Below, one piece after another: positions 15,847 to 24,502 of a DNA stretch of 56,103 nt. The stretch comes from Myxococcales bacterium (GTDB taxonomy: Bacteria; Myxococcota_A; Polyangia; Fen-1088). How positions within the stretch are numbered: the stretch's first letter is position 1; each line of letters opens with the position of its first letter. The stretch spans positions 1-56,103 of the forward strand of contig JANXXE010000069.1 of the NCBI GenBank assembly GCA_025350815.1, given 5' to 3'. A program made the position numbers and the translations under genes. Under the pieces are notes generated by a model. It did not search any database. It saw only the letters and a program-made list of their open reading frames with translations, and was not told the DNA's origin.

Positions 15847-16335
15847 ATGGTCAGCCGAAAGCCGTTGGTGCCTCCTCAAACCAGTCACAATGCCCGGCGG
15901 GCCCCTTTACCACTCGCGCGCCTGGCGATGCGCCCGATGGCCAGGGTCCAGCGGATCGCTCTGTTCGAGCGCGAGGTGCGCGAGCGCCTGTCTCCTTCCT
16001 CGCTGGAGCTCATCCTGGGGCGGCTTGATGTCATGTCAGAAGGTCAGCGTGAAACCCGGGCGGGGGGGGATCTGTATCTGGGGTCGACGATGCTAACCCT
16101 TGCCCTTGGCAGCCTGGCGGGCGTCCTGCGCGACGCCTGCGATGCGGCCTGCGCCCAGCGCCTTGCGCGCCAGCTCCAGGACGACGGCGTTGCCCTTACG
16201 CGGCTCAAGGCCATCGCGGCCAAGGAAGTCGAGCGTCTGGCCGGGGCACGCCCCAAAGGCATCAGCGCCGAAGCGAAAGTTCGATCGCAGGGCAGCCGTG
16301 TGTTCGTGGACATCGACGTGGAGGCAACCTTCTGA
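15847..16335 (+). CDS. conserved hypothetical protein upstream of the MerR-TPR gene
   Basis: The frame gives 162 residues from ATG 15847, or 132 from ATG 15937 (MARVQRIALF), which is where protein-like composition begins. The sequence is mostly helical (EREVRERLSPSSLELILGRL, LAGVLRDACDAACAQRLARQ) and ends in a beta strand VFVDIDVEATF. No signal peptide or membrane segment is evident. The stop overlaps the ATG of the downstream MerR-TPR gene by one base, so the two are very likely co-translated. The function is unknown and the start uncertain. Confidence 0.6.
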   Translation: MVSRKPLVPPQTSHNARRAPLPLARLAMRPMARVQRIALFEREVRERLSPSSLELILGRLDVMSEGQRETRAGGDLYLGSTMLTLALGSLAGVLRDACDAACAQRLARQLQDDGVALTRLKAIAAKEVERLAGARPKGISAEAKVRSQGSRVFVDIDVEATF

Positions 16336-17264
16336 TGGCAACGACGACCGAGGCCGGCTATTCCTTTGCCGCCACCGCCCACATTCTGGATGTGACGGAA
16401 AGCCGGCTGCGCTACTGGGCGCAAATTGGGTTTGTGGGTCCGTCGCAGCGACGGGAAGGCAAGGCGGTGTTCACGTTCGCTGACCTGGTGGCCGTGAAGG
16501 CGGCGCGCGAGCTGGTGGACCGGGGTTTTGCCCCGGCGGAGGTTCGCAAGGCCCTGGCGGCGGTCAGCGCGGCCCTGCCGGAAGTCGGACGCCCACTGGA
16601 TCGGCTGCGCGTGACCTGGGATGGCCAGGCGCTGGTCATTGTCGATGACGGCGTCGATGACGGCGCGGCTTTCGAAACGACCGGCCAGCGTGTGTTCGAC
16701 TTTGGCCTGGGGGACCTGCACCGTCGCGCGTCGTCGGTGGGCGACCTGCCCGCCGCGGTGGCAAAGGCATCCAAGGTTGTTCCCACCCGGGCTGCGTACG
16801 AGTGGTTGGGCGAAGGGCTGCGTCTGGAACAGGCCGGCGTATCTGGGGATGAGGCGGCCGCCTGCTATCGTCGGGCGATCACGGCTGACCCTGGTCTTGC
16901 CGCGGCCCACACGAATTTGGGCATCCTTGAACACCGCCGGGGAGACGCCGTGTCGGCGCGGCGCTGTTTCGAGGCTGCGCTGGCGCTGGATCCCGAACAG
17001 CCGGAGGCGCGCTTCAACCTCGCCACCCTTATTTATGAGGCCGGCGATGCCGAGTTGGCCGCCGCCGAGTTGCGGCGGGTGTTGCAGCTGGACCCCGGCT
17101 TCGCGGACGCCCACTACAACCTTGCAACCGCCATAGAGGGGCTGGGCGGGCGGCAACAAGCGCGTGAGCACCTGCTGCGGTATATCGAATTGGCGGTGCC
17201 CGGCGCACCCGAGGCCGAGGTCTGGACCGCGGAAGCGAGCGCCCGCATCGCGCGTCTGGCGTAG
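16335..17264 (+). CDS. MerR-type DNA-binding domain fused to TPR repeats
   Basis: The 309-residue protein begins with a MerR-like winged helix (about residues 8-80): YSFAATAHILDVTESRLRYW, then the wing and a helix FADLVAVKAARELVDRGF. A linker with two short beta strands follows. About four TPR repeats lie at residues 155-300, for example AAHTNLGILEHRRGDAVSAR and FADAHYNLATAIEGLGG. MerR regulators normally end in a coiled coil and effector domain; here TPRs take that place, so protein-protein contact rather than a small ligand may control it. Neighbours are the one-base-overlapping unknown gene upstream and a serine-acetyltransferase-like gene 10 nt downstream. Confidence 0.85.
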   Translation: MATTTEAGYSFAATAHILDVTESRLRYWAQIGFVGPSQRREGKAVFTFADLVAVKAARELVDRGFAPAEVRKALAAVSAALPEVGRPLDRLRVTWDGQALVIVDDGVDDGAAFETTGQRVFDFGLGDLHRRASSVGDLPAAVAKASKVVPTRAAYEWLGEGLRLEQAGVSGDEAAACYRRAITADPGLAAAHTNLGILEHRRGDAVSARRCFEAALALDPEQPEARFNLATLIYEAGDAELAAAELRRVLQLDPGFADAHYNLATAIEGLGGRQQAREHLLRYIELAVPGAPEAEVWTAEASARIARLA

Positions 17265-17274
17265 ACTGTCGGCA

Positions 17275-17907
17275 ATGTTCGAGACGGTTCGCGAAGATCT
17301 TCGTCGATGGGACGAAGGCGAGGGTGCCTTCAAGGTCGCCATCCGTGCCCCGGGCGCCTGGGCGGTGATGGTCTATCGCCTGCGCCACTGGATTCACTCG
17401 GCGCCCATGCCGGCCCCACTGCGCGCGCCGCTGAAGGTGGTTTCCAATATTGTTCAGGCGGGCGTCGTGATCGCGACCAACATCCAGCTGCCAGAGACCG
17501 CCACCATCGGTCCGGGATTGTTCATCGCGCACACAGGCTACATCGTCGTCGCGAATCACACGGTCTTGGGCAAGCACTGCACGCTGACACAGGGGGTGAC
17601 GATCGGCCACGCGGGCGGGACGGGCGGGTCATTGACCGCGGTGCCGGTCATCGGCGACCGCGTGTACATCGGTCCGGGGGCGGCCGTTATCGGCGACATC
17701 TCCGTCGGAGACGACGCGATGATCGGTGTCAGCGCGGTGGTGACGAAATCCCTGCCGCCGCGGGCCGTTGCCGTCGGGAATCCGGCCCGCGTGGTGTCGC
17801 AGCAGGGCTCTTTCGCGATCAATCATTATCCGGGCATGGACACGGACGAGGCGCGCGCCGAGGCGCTGGCCCAGGCGGATCCGCCGGCCAGGCCCAAGAA
17901 GAAGTAG
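17275..17907 (+). CDS. serine O-acetyltransferase-like left-handed beta-helix protein
   Basis: The 210-residue product has a short helical N-terminus (AVMVYRLRHWIH) and a hexapeptide-repeat beta-helix from about residue 75 to 175. Repeats include GPGLFIAHTGYIVVANHTVL, CTLTQGVTIG and VYIGPGAAVIGDISVGDDAM. The layout is that of CysE, which acetylates serine using acetyl-CoA, but this protein is shorter than the ~270-residue enterobacterial enzyme and the cysteine-biosynthesis role is unproven. A serine- or sugar-acetyltransferase are both possible. The ATG at 17275 is 10 nt after the MerR-TPR stop. Confidence 0.8.
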   Translation: MFETVREDLRRWDEGEGAFKVAIRAPGAWAVMVYRLRHWIHSAPMPAPLRAPLKVVSNIVQAGVVIATNIQLPETATIGPGLFIAHTGYIVVANHTVLGKHCTLTQGVTIGHAGGTGGSLTAVPVIGDRVYIGPGAAVIGDISVGDDAMIGVSAVVTKSLPPRAVAVGNPARVVSQQGSFAINHYPGMDTDEARAEALAQADPPARPKKK

Positions 17908-17918
17908 CTGTCGTCGGG

Positions 17919-18104
17919 CTAGGAGCGGTCGACGGCGATGCTCAGCTCGCCCTCGGCCGTCACATGCACCCGTACCGTCCACGGTCGACAACAGACGGCG
18001 CAGTCCTGCACGAAGATCTGTTCACCCGGCAAGCTTTCGTCGTAGTCGGCGTAGACCTCGCCCGGCTCGCCGCAGAAGGGACATTCGACGGAATCGGCGT
18101 CCAT
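17919..18104 (-). CDS. CPXCG motif-containing cysteine-rich protein
   Basis: This 61-residue protein opens with ECPFCGEPGEV and has a second CAVCCRPW, so it probably binds one zinc through four cysteines. This matches the small CPXCG family found in Proteobacteria and Myxococcota; its function is not known. It is the only minus-strand gene in this stretch and is convergent with the acetyltransferase gene. Confidence 0.85.
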   Translation of the reverse strand: MDADSVECPFCGEPGEVYADYDESLPGEQIFVQDCAVCCRPWTVRVHVTAEGELSIAVDRS

Positions 18105-18146
18105 GAACTTCCTGGGCTAGACTACACGGTCGGAAGTTAGCAAGCG

Positions 18147-18404
18147 ATGCCTGCGTGGTTCGTCTATGTTCTTCGCTGCGGCGATGGCTCGCTGTACACG
18201 GGGGTCAGCACCGATGTGGCGGCGCGCGTGGCCACCCATAACCGGGGCCGTGGCGCCCGCTACACACGCAGCCGCCTGCCGGTGGCGCTGGCCCACGTCG
18301 AGAAGAAGCGATCACGCTCGGCGGCGCTGCGGCGGGAGGCGGCCGTGAAGTCCTTGTCGCGTACGGACAAGCTGAAGCTGATTGATTCGGAGCCAGGACC
18401 GTGA
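18147..18404 (+). CDS. GIY-YIG nuclease superfamily protein (YhbQ-like)
   Basis: The product has 85 residues. WFVYVLRCGDGSLYTGVSTD carries the paired VYVL and YTG strands that replace GIY and YIG. ARVATHNRGRGARYTRSR and the EAAVKSLSRTDKLKLI end are also typical of the small single-domain UPF0213 class. Members may act on damaged or branched DNA. The downstream SUMF1-like gene overlaps its stop by GTGA. Confidence 0.9.
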   Translation: MPAWFVYVLRCGDGSLYTGVSTDVAARVATHNRGRGARYTRSRLPVALAHVEKKRSRSAALRREAAVKSLSRTDKLKLIDSEPGP

Positions 18405-19099
18405 CGCGTGGGCTGCTGCTGGTGGGGATCATGGCGCTGCCTGTGGTGGCCGCGCACCCCCGCCCCGACCGGGTGGCGATTCCTGCCGGGCCGTTCGTGC
18501 AGGGTGCGACCCGCGGCGCCGACGACGAACGCCCGTTGCAGAAGCGGACGCTGGGTGCGTTCCACATCGACAGGACCGAGGTAACACGCGCGATGTTTGC
18601 CCGTTGTGTGGCGGCCCGTCGCTGTCCGGCGCCGCCACTGGCTCTCGCCACCGAGGGGAACTTGCCTGTGACGAACGTGTCCTGGCACGACGCGCGCGCG
18701 TACTGCGCGTTCGCAGGCGGGCGATTGCCCAGCGAAGCCGAATGGGAGAAGGCCGCCCGCGGCACCGACGGGCGCGAATACCCCTGGGGCGATGATCTCG
18801 ATTGCGCGCGATCAAACTGGGGCAATTTCGACGGTGAGGGCCCGTGCGCCGGCAAGAATCCCGGGCGGCCAGTGTCCGTCGGACAGTATCCGGCCGGGGC
18901 CAGTCCCTACGGCGTCCTGGATCTGGCGGGCAACGTGTGGGAATGGGTTGCGGATACTTATGCCGAGGACGAGGGCCGGCGGGTGGTGCGCGGCGGCTCG
19001 TGTTGTAGTTATTTCGTCGAGCCGCGGGCAGCCAACCGAAACGCCTGGGCGCCCGAGTACCGCGACGGGGATCTCGGTTTTCGCTGCGCCTCCCGGTGA
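18401..19099 (+). CDS. SUMF1/formylglycine-generating-enzyme-like protein, exported
   Basis: The 232-residue product has an N-terminal hydrophobic signal and one FGE-sulfatase domain. Landmarks are RVAIPAGPFVQGATRG, FHIDRTEVTRAMFARC, NVSWHDARAYCAFAGGRLPS, EAEWEKAARGTDGREYPWGD and VLDLAGNVWEWVADTY. Near the C-terminus the true enzymes have a Cys-x4-Cys copper site after RGGS. Here the segment is VVRGGSCCSYFVEPRAANRN, which lacks the second cysteine, so it is unlikely to be a functional formylglycine generator. It is coupled to both neighbours by GTGA overlaps. Confidence 0.85.
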   Translation: MTRGLLLVGIMALPVVAAHPRPDRVAIPAGPFVQGATRGADDERPLQKRTLGAFHIDRTEVTRAMFARCVAARRCPAPPLALATEGNLPVTNVSWHDARAYCAFAGGRLPSEAEWEKAARGTDGREYPWGDDLDCARSNWGNFDGEGPCAGKNPGRPVSVGQYPAGASPYGVLDLAGNVWEWVADTYAEDEGRRVVRGGSCCSYFVEPRAANRNAWAPEYRDGDLGFRCASR

Positions 19100-20877
19100 T
19101 CTGGATGTGCCGAGGTCGATTTCGCGCAATCGTCGTACTGTCGCTGGCGGGTCTCGCCGCCTTGCCCGCCGAGGCTGCGCCGAGGACTTCGGCGAAGGTG
19201 GCCGCGAAGCGCCCGGCATCCAAGACGACTGGTCGTTCACAGCCAAAGCCGGCCGCCACAAAGGCAAAGGCTGCCGCTGACGAAGAAGCCATCACGCCTG
19301 ACGCGAACGATCCAGACAGCGAGAGAATTGTCCGCATGCAGGAGGCGCTCAACAGCATCGTCCGCGGCCCGGTACTCGGCCGCCTGCGCGTGGGCATTCG
19401 CGTGATGGAAGCCGGCAGTGGGCGGACGTTTTTCGGGCGCCGGTCAGCGGTGCTGATGGATCCGGCGTCGAACCAAAAGGTCCTGGCAACCACCACCGCG
19501 TTGATGAGGCTGGGCAGTACCTGGCGTTTTCGCACAGAGTTGACCGGGCGGGCGCCGGATGCCGAGGGCGTTGTCACCGGCGATCTGGTGTTGCGTGGGT
19601 CGGGAGATCCTTCGCTGCTGACGACCCATCTGGAAGAAATGGTTGCGGACTTGCTTCGACGCGGGATCACGCGTGTCGACGGCGCGGTCCTGGCGGATCC
19701 GCGTCGCATCGGCACAGACGAGGTAGGCGCAGGCGAGCACGCACCCCTGCGGGTCAGCCGCGCCGCCATCGTCGTGCGCGTGCGCCCCGGAAACAACACG
19801 AGCGCCGCGGCGTCAATCGTCGTCCGCCCTGCGGCCGAGGCGTTCGTCGTGAACAACCACACTCAAACGCGCGCCAAGGGCCCCAGTCGCGTCACCGTGT
19901 CGGTGACCAGCGCAGCGGGGCGGATGGTGGTCACCGTCGCGGGTCGCATTTCGCTGCGCAGTCCGGGCGTCGTTATCCGGCGTGTCCCGCCCAATCAGTC
20001 GTTGTATGCCGCCGCGGTCCTGCGCGGAGCCCTGATGGAGAGCGGCATTTCCGTTCGCGACCAGGTCGGCGCGACGGCGGGAAAGGCTGTTGTTCGTGTC
20101 GGGGGCGAGGGGCTGGCGCCCGCGGGGCCTCTGTTGCTGGCCCTGCACGAATCGGATCCACTGGGGGTCATGATTCGCCGGATCAACAAGGACTCGGACA
20201 ACGAGTACGCCGATCGGTTGCTGGAGACCGTCGGTGCCGAGATTTATGGCGGAGCCGCCACCTCCGCCAAGGGCGTGCGCGCCCTGCGCGAAGCTCTCAC
20301 CGAGATTGGTCTTTCGCCTGGTGCGTACGTGCCCGTCAATGGATCGGGGTTGGGACATGCCAACCGCATCACCGCCGATGCCATGGCGGATCTGCTGCGT
20401 CGAATCTTCCTGGACCCGCGCTTCGGACCCGAGATCGTACAGTCCCTGTCCGTCGGTGGCATCGACGGCACCACGCGCAACCGTTTTAGGGGCTCGCCCG
20501 CCGCGGAACGAGTGCGCGCAAAGACCGGCACCCTGCGCGGCAAATCCTGTCTGTCCGGCTACGTCGGCGACGGATCGGACGTCCTGGTGTTCTCGATCCT
20601 GTGCGACGGTCTGCGCGGACGGCGACTGGCGGCCGTGCGCGGGGCGCAGGTCAACGCGGTAAATGCGATGATGCGTTATGTGCGGGGAGCCGAGGGCACC
20701 GGGGACGAACTTGCGCCGGGCGTTGACCTGGAATCGGGCGAGGAGAGCCTGGAATCCGAGGACAACGAAAGCGCGGATGATGCCCCAGTGAACCCTGCCA
20801 AGGCCGGCGGCGATCCGCTGGATGCGCTGCTCGACAAGGCATTGCCCAAGGCGGCGGATGCCCCGGCCCCGAAGTAG
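19096..20877 (+). CDS. dacB: D-alanyl-D-alanine carboxypeptidase/endopeptidase, PBP4 family (S13)
   Basis: The 593-residue protein has a signal peptide, then an Ala/Lys-rich linker (about residues 30-65). The S13 penicillin-binding domain follows, with SNQK at residue 125-128 (nucleophile Ser, Lys), SDN near 366 and KTG near 476. The domain cleaves D-Ala-D-Ala or 4-3 cross-links in peptidoglycan. The Asp/Glu-rich C-terminal tail of about 80 residues is not part of the family core. The start GTG at 19096 overlaps the previous stop. Family assignment is firm because the three motifs are correctly ordered. Confidence 0.92.
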   Translation: MIWMCRGRFRAIVVLSLAGLAALPAEAAPRTSAKVAAKRPASKTTGRSQPKPAATKAKAAADEEAITPDANDPDSERIVRMQEALNSIVRGPVLGRLRVGIRVMEAGSGRTFFGRRSAVLMDPASNQKVLATTTALMRLGSTWRFRTELTGRAPDAEGVVTGDLVLRGSGDPSLLTTHLEEMVADLLRRGITRVDGAVLADPRRIGTDEVGAGEHAPLRVSRAAIVVRVRPGNNTSAAASIVVRPAAEAFVVNNHTQTRAKGPSRVTVSVTSAAGRMVVTVAGRISLRSPGVVIRRVPPNQSLYAAAVLRGALMESGISVRDQVGATAGKAVVRVGGEGLAPAGPLLLALHESDPLGVMIRRINKDSDNEYADRLLETVGAEIYGGAATSAKGVRALREALTEIGLSPGAYVPVNGSGLGHANRITADAMADLLRRIFLDPRFGPEIVQSLSVGGIDGTTRNRFRGSPAAERVRAKTGTLRGKSCLSGYVGDGSDVLVFSILCDGLRGRRLAAVRGAQVNAVNAMMRYVRGAEGTGDELAPGVDLESGEESLESEDNESADDAPVNPAKAGGDPLDALLDKALPKAADAPAPK

Positions 20878-20884
20878 GTCCCGC

Positions 20885-21571
20885 TTACCAGCGCAGCGTC
20901 CGCGGTAGGTCCAGGTGCAAGCTGTCAGGCGGCGGGAAGGCGAAGCCCGCTGCCTTGACGCCCGGCCTGATGTCATCGATGAAGTCCTGCATCACCGACG
21001 CGGGGTCGCGCCGCTTGAGGCCGAGGGCAACGGCCCGCTGGCTGGCGGGACTGCCGGGGCGGCCGAAGGAAAGCAGGGCGGGGCGCAGCCAGCGACTGAA
21101 TACCTCGTGGGCCGCATGCCTGTCGTTGGCGCTGGCCGCCAGAATCTCGACGTCGCGGACGCCGGCGGTCATGTGGTCGTCTTCGTCGGCCAGGATCTCC
21201 TTGGCCAACGTCTGGTACGGGACGAACGCGCACTGTTGGTACTCGCGCAACTGCCAGGCCCCCGCGCGGTCGAAGAGAAAACGGGCCATGGCCAGATCCA
21301 GCCAGCTGTGCGCAACGGGCAGGGGGTGCGTGGCAAGGTGGTCCTCGACCTGCGCGTCCAAGGTGGGGGCCGGCTGCCGCGACCAAGTCGTCCACAGTGC
21401 CATGACGGCCGCGTGGTGGTGGCGCTCTTCGGCCGCGTGGGCAGCCAGCTGGGTGCCCACGGCCGGATCAGGGGCAAACGGCAGGCCCGCTTCGAACAAG
21501 CGGGCGCTGCCAAGTTCGCGGTAGGCCTGCGATCGGAACAGACGCGGCAGCAGCGCCGCCAGGTCAATCAA
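20885..21571 (-). CDS. ferritin-like PaaC-type protein
   Basis: The 228-residue, all-helical product carries carboxylate and histidine motifs [11 protein letters not shown] (about residue 47) and LADEDDHM (about 133) of a ferritin-like diiron fold. Overall layout resembles PaaA/PaaC of phenylacetyl-CoA epoxidase, but no other paa gene is near. I cannot say whether the iron site is complete. Its ATG overlaps the metK stop by 4 nt (ATGA), so it is translated from the metK message. A role tied to S-adenosylmethionine use or recycling is only inference from that overlap. Confidence 0.65.
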   Translation of the reverse strand: MIDLAALLPRLFRSQAYRELGSARLFEAGLPFAPDPAVGTQLAAHAAEERHHHAAVMALWTTWSRQPAPTLDAQVEDHLATHPLPVAHSWLDLAMARFLFDRAGAWQLREYQQCAFVPYQTLAKEILADEDDHMTAGVRDVEILAASANDRHAAHEVFSRWLRPALLSFGRPGSPASQRAVALGLKRRDPASVMQDFIDDIRPGVKAAGFAFPPPDSLHLDLPRTLRW

Positions 21572-22857
21572 GCGTCGCTGGCGTCGATGCTGCGGGCCGT
21601 CTTCTTCTTGGTGACGGGGGCTTTGGCCACGACCCGGTGGCCGTTGCCGTTGGTCTTGCCGGCGCGGGTGGCCACCACGGCGCCACGAGCGGAACGGGCG
21701 GCGTCCTTCAGCGCGGCAGCGCGGTCGGTGCGCTCCCAGGTGAAGTCGCTTTCCGCGCGACCGAAGTGGCCGTACGCGGCGGTCTTGCGGTAGATGGGCC
21801 GACGCAGGTCAAGCTCGCGAATCAGCACCGAGGGGCGCGCGTCGAAGTTGGCGCGCACGATTTCCGAGATGCGCTCGTCCGACACGGTGCCGGTACCGAA
21901 GGTCTGCACCAACAGCGACACCGGTTGTGCCACGCCGATGGCGTAGGCCAACTGGACCTCGCAGCGACGGGCCAGGCCCGAGGCAACGACGTTCTTGGCG
22001 ATGTAGCGCGCGTAGTAGCAGGCCGAGCGATCCACCTTGGACGGATCCTTGCCCGAAAAGGCGCCGCCGCCGTGGCGACCCATGCCGCCGTAGGTGTCGA
22101 CGATGATCTTGCGCCCGGTCAGGCCCGAGTCGCCCATGGGACCGCCGACGACGAAGCGGCCGGTCGGGTTGATGAAGTACTTGGTCTTCGAGTTCAGCAG
22201 GCCCGCCGGCAGAACGGGCTTCAACACCTCGTCCATCACCACTTCCTTGAGCGTCTTGTACTTGACGCTTTCGGTGTGCTGCGTGGACAGCACGACGGTA
22301 TCGATGGCGACGGGGCGGTTACTCTCGTCGTAGCGAATGGTGACCTGGCTCTTGCCGTCGGGGCGCAGGAAATCGACAACGCCCTTCTTGCGCACGTCGG
22401 CCAGCCGCTTGGCCAGCTTGTGCGCCAGCATGATCGGCATCGGCATCAGTTCGGTCGTCTCATCACAGGCGTAACCGAACATCATTCCCTGGTCGCCGGC
22501 GCCGAGGTCATCTTTCGTGTAGATGCCCTTGCCGTCGACACCCTGGGCGATGTCGGGCGACTGCCGTTCGACCGCGACCATCACGCCGCACGTCTTGTAG
22601 TCGAACCCGGCATCGGTGTCGTTGTAGCCGATGTCCTTGACCACCTGGCGGACGATGGCCGGAAAATCGATCTGCGCCGTGGTGGTGATTTCGCCCGCAA
22701 CCATGACGAAGCCGGTCTTGGTCAGGGATTCACACGCCACGCGGCAGGTGGGGTCGTCTTTGATAATGGCATCGAGCACGCCGTCCGACACTTGGTCGCA
22801 CAGCTTGTCGGGATGGCCTTCGGTCACGCTCTCGGATGTGAACAGATAGTCGGACAT
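21568..22857 (-). CDS. metK: S-adenosylmethionine synthetase
   Basis: MetK makes S-adenosylmethionine from methionine and ATP. Conserved blocks visible in the 429 residues are [20 protein letters not shown] (His-Pro-Asp of the ATP/Mg site), [36 protein letters not shown] and the [10 protein letters not shown] end. The core ends near residue 380. An extension of about 50 residues follows, rich in Ala, Lys and Arg ([15 protein letters not shown]), which is unusual. The gene starts 163 bp from slyX on the other strand. No SAM riboswitch is recognisable upstream. Confidence 0.95.
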   Translation of the reverse strand: MSDYLFTSESVTEGHPDKLCDQVSDGVLDAIIKDDPTCRVACESLTKTGFVMVAGEITTTAQIDFPAIVRQVVKDIGYNDTDAGFDYKTCGVMVAVERQSPDIAQGVDGKGIYTKDDLGAGDQGMMFGYACDETTELMPMPIMLAHKLAKRLADVRKKGVVDFLRPDGKSQVTIRYDESNRPVAIDTVVLSTQHTESVKYKTLKEVVMDEVLKPVLPAGLLNSKTKYFINPTGRFVVGGPMGDSGLTGRKIIVDTYGGMGRHGGGAFSGKDPSKVDRSACYYARYIAKNVVASGLARRCEVQLAYAIGVAQPVSLLVQTFGTGTVSDERISEIVRANFDARPSVLIRELDLRRPIYRKTAAYGHFGRAESDFTWERTDRAAALKDAARSARGAVVATRAGKTNGNGHRVVAKAPVTKKKTARSIDASDA

Positions 22858-23020
22858 GGGGTTTCGCTCCTAACGCGCTTTGCGCGAGGCGCGGAGTTTC
22901 CCAGCCCGACGGCCATCAGTCAATTGTGTTCTGGCGGCGTGTGTTGGTGGACGGCCCGCAGCGCGACAAATCCCCGTAGCGACGCGCCCAGCGCGTGCCC
23001 GTGCTGTGGTAGGCAGGGCC

Positions 23021-23236
23021 ATGCCTGACGCCACGGAGCTTGAACGGCGGATTGTCGACCTCGAACTAAAATTCATGGAACAGCAACGGTTACTGGAAGA
23101 TCTCTCCCTGGCCGCGTTCACGCAGGATCGGGTGATGGCCCGGTTGACCCAGCAGCTGCAACGACTGGTCGAAAAGTCGGAGGCAGCGGCCGGGCTGGTG
23201 GGGCCCGACGCCGACGACAAGCCGCCCCACTACTGA
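23021..23236 (+). CDS. slyX: SlyX family coiled-coil protein
   Basis: The product is 71 residues with a Leu/Ile heptad coiled coil (LERRIVDLELKFMEQQRLLE) and the C-terminal PPHY of SlyX. Function is unknown; the name comes from linkage to slyD. I chose the ATG at 23021, preceded by aggcaggg. The ClpX-like gene follows 96 bp downstream. Confidence 0.85.
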   Translation: MPDATELERRIVDLELKFMEQQRLLEDLSLAAFTQDRVMARLTQQLQRLVEKSEAAAGLVGPDADDKPPHY

Positions 23237-23332
23237 CGCGACCGCATTGAGGCTTTCGGCAACGTCGGCGCGCCATTCAGGATTGGCCAGCACGGCAGCG
23301 CGGCGCGTGTGGTGTGTTACCATTTGGCAGGG

Positions 23333-24493
23333 ATGCCGGCGGAACCGCTCAAGAAGTACCGGAAGTCCGGGTTCGAGCACTTCATCAAAATAGTGAAGGA
23401 TCTGCCGATCCTTTCGCCGAAGGCGATTTTCGCGCGGCTGGACGAGCTGGGTTACCGCGGGCAGGACGAAGCGCGGCGTGCGGTGGCGTTGATGGCGTAT
23501 CGTCACGTCAGACGCATCAAGCGTATTTACCTGGACGGCGCCAAGCGCGAACAATTGTTGCCCAAGAGCAACACGTTGTTGATAGGTCCCACGGGATGCG
23601 GCAAGACACATTTGGTCGAGCTGTTGTTCCAGCAGGTGTTGCATCTGCCCACCGTCATCATCGACATCACCACCTATTCGGAGACCGGGTACGTCGGTCA
23701 GGATGCCAGTACCATCCTGACGCGCCTTCTGCACGCGGCCGACGACAATCCCCTGTTGGCGTCGATCGGCATCGTGTGTCTGGACGAGTTCGACAAGATT
23801 GCGTCCGGCCAGAACAACGCCCTGTTCGCGGGCGCCGGAACCACCAAGGACGTGACGGGGCTGGGTGTGCAACGAGAGTTGCTGAAAATGCTGGAAGCGT
23901 CGGAGGTGGTGGTGCCGTTGGAGCTTTCGCAATCGAGTCATGGTGATCACGTTGTGATGTCCACGGCCGATGTGGCTTTCGTCGCGGCGGGGGCCTTTTC
24001 GGGCTTTCACCAGGTCGCCCGCCGGCGCGCAACCAGCGACCGAATTGGATTTGGCCGAAAGCAGCACGGGGGCGGGGCGCCCGACGACGCCATCGCCGTC
24101 AGCTTCACCGCCGAAGAGGTCGAGCAGGTGGCGAACTTTCAGGCCTATGGTTTCTTACCCGAGTTGCTGGCCCGGTTCTCGCGCTTCGTACCCTTTGCGG
24201 CGCTGGATGCCGGCACCCTGATGGAGATCCTGAAGACCAACGTGCTTGAACGGCTGACGCGCGAATTCGACGATGAAAGCTTCGAGTTGGTGGTCGAGCA
24301 GTCCGTGCTGGACCAGATCGTGGGCGAGAGTTTGCGACGTGAAACCGGTGCACGTGGTCTTGCATCGGTATTGACGAGGCATCTTGAGGACGCGGCATTT
24401 GATGTCTTCGCGGAAACCCGGGGCGGCCGCATTCTGGTCACCACCGAGGGTGGCCAAATCAAGGTTCGGGCCGATCTCACTGGCAGCGGCTAG
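23333..24493 (+). CDS. ClpX-like AAA+ ATPase lacking the zinc-binding domain
   Basis: The 386-residue product is a ClpX-type unfoldase ring subunit. It has Walker A GPTGCGKT (about 85-92), the pore loop GYVG (119-122), Walker B IVCLDE (147-152), the ClpP-docking loop IGFG (238-241) and sensor 2 TGARGL near the C-terminus. Normal ClpX starts with a four-cysteine zinc domain that receives adaptors; this one starts directly with helical sequence and has no cysteines there. It should still dock ClpP but may select different substrates. I chose the ATG at 23333 over an in-frame GTG at 23309 (MVCYHL), which lies next to promoter-like sequence. Confidence 0.85.
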   Translation: MPAEPLKKYRKSGFEHFIKIVKDLPILSPKAIFARLDELGYRGQDEARRAVALMAYRHVRRIKRIYLDGAKREQLLPKSNTLLIGPTGCGKTHLVELLFQQVLHLPTVIIDITTYSETGYVGQDASTILTRLLHAADDNPLLASIGIVCLDEFDKIASGQNNALFAGAGTTKDVTGLGVQRELLKMLEASEVVVPLELSQSSHGDHVVMSTADVAFVAAGAFSGFHQVARRRATSDRIGFGRKQHGGGAPDDAIAVSFTAEEVEQVANFQAYGFLPELLARFSRFVPFAALDAGTLMEILKTNVLERLTREFDDESFELVVEQSVLDQIVGESLRRETGARGLASVLTRHLEDAAFDVFAETRGGRILVTTEGGQIKVRADLTGSG

Positions 24494-24502
24494 GCCCATT
24501 TC

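Noticed and set aside
18401-19099. Active formylglycine-generating enzyme
   Set aside because: The second cysteine of the catalytic pair is missing.
22858-23020. Possible SAM riboswitch upstream of metK
   Set aside because: Apart from a small cgcgc-ttt-gcgcg hairpin no conserved SAM-riboswitch core is visible.
21637-23028. A 463-residue frame antisense to metK
   Set aside because: It has no recognisable family and mirrors a strong metK; a shadow.
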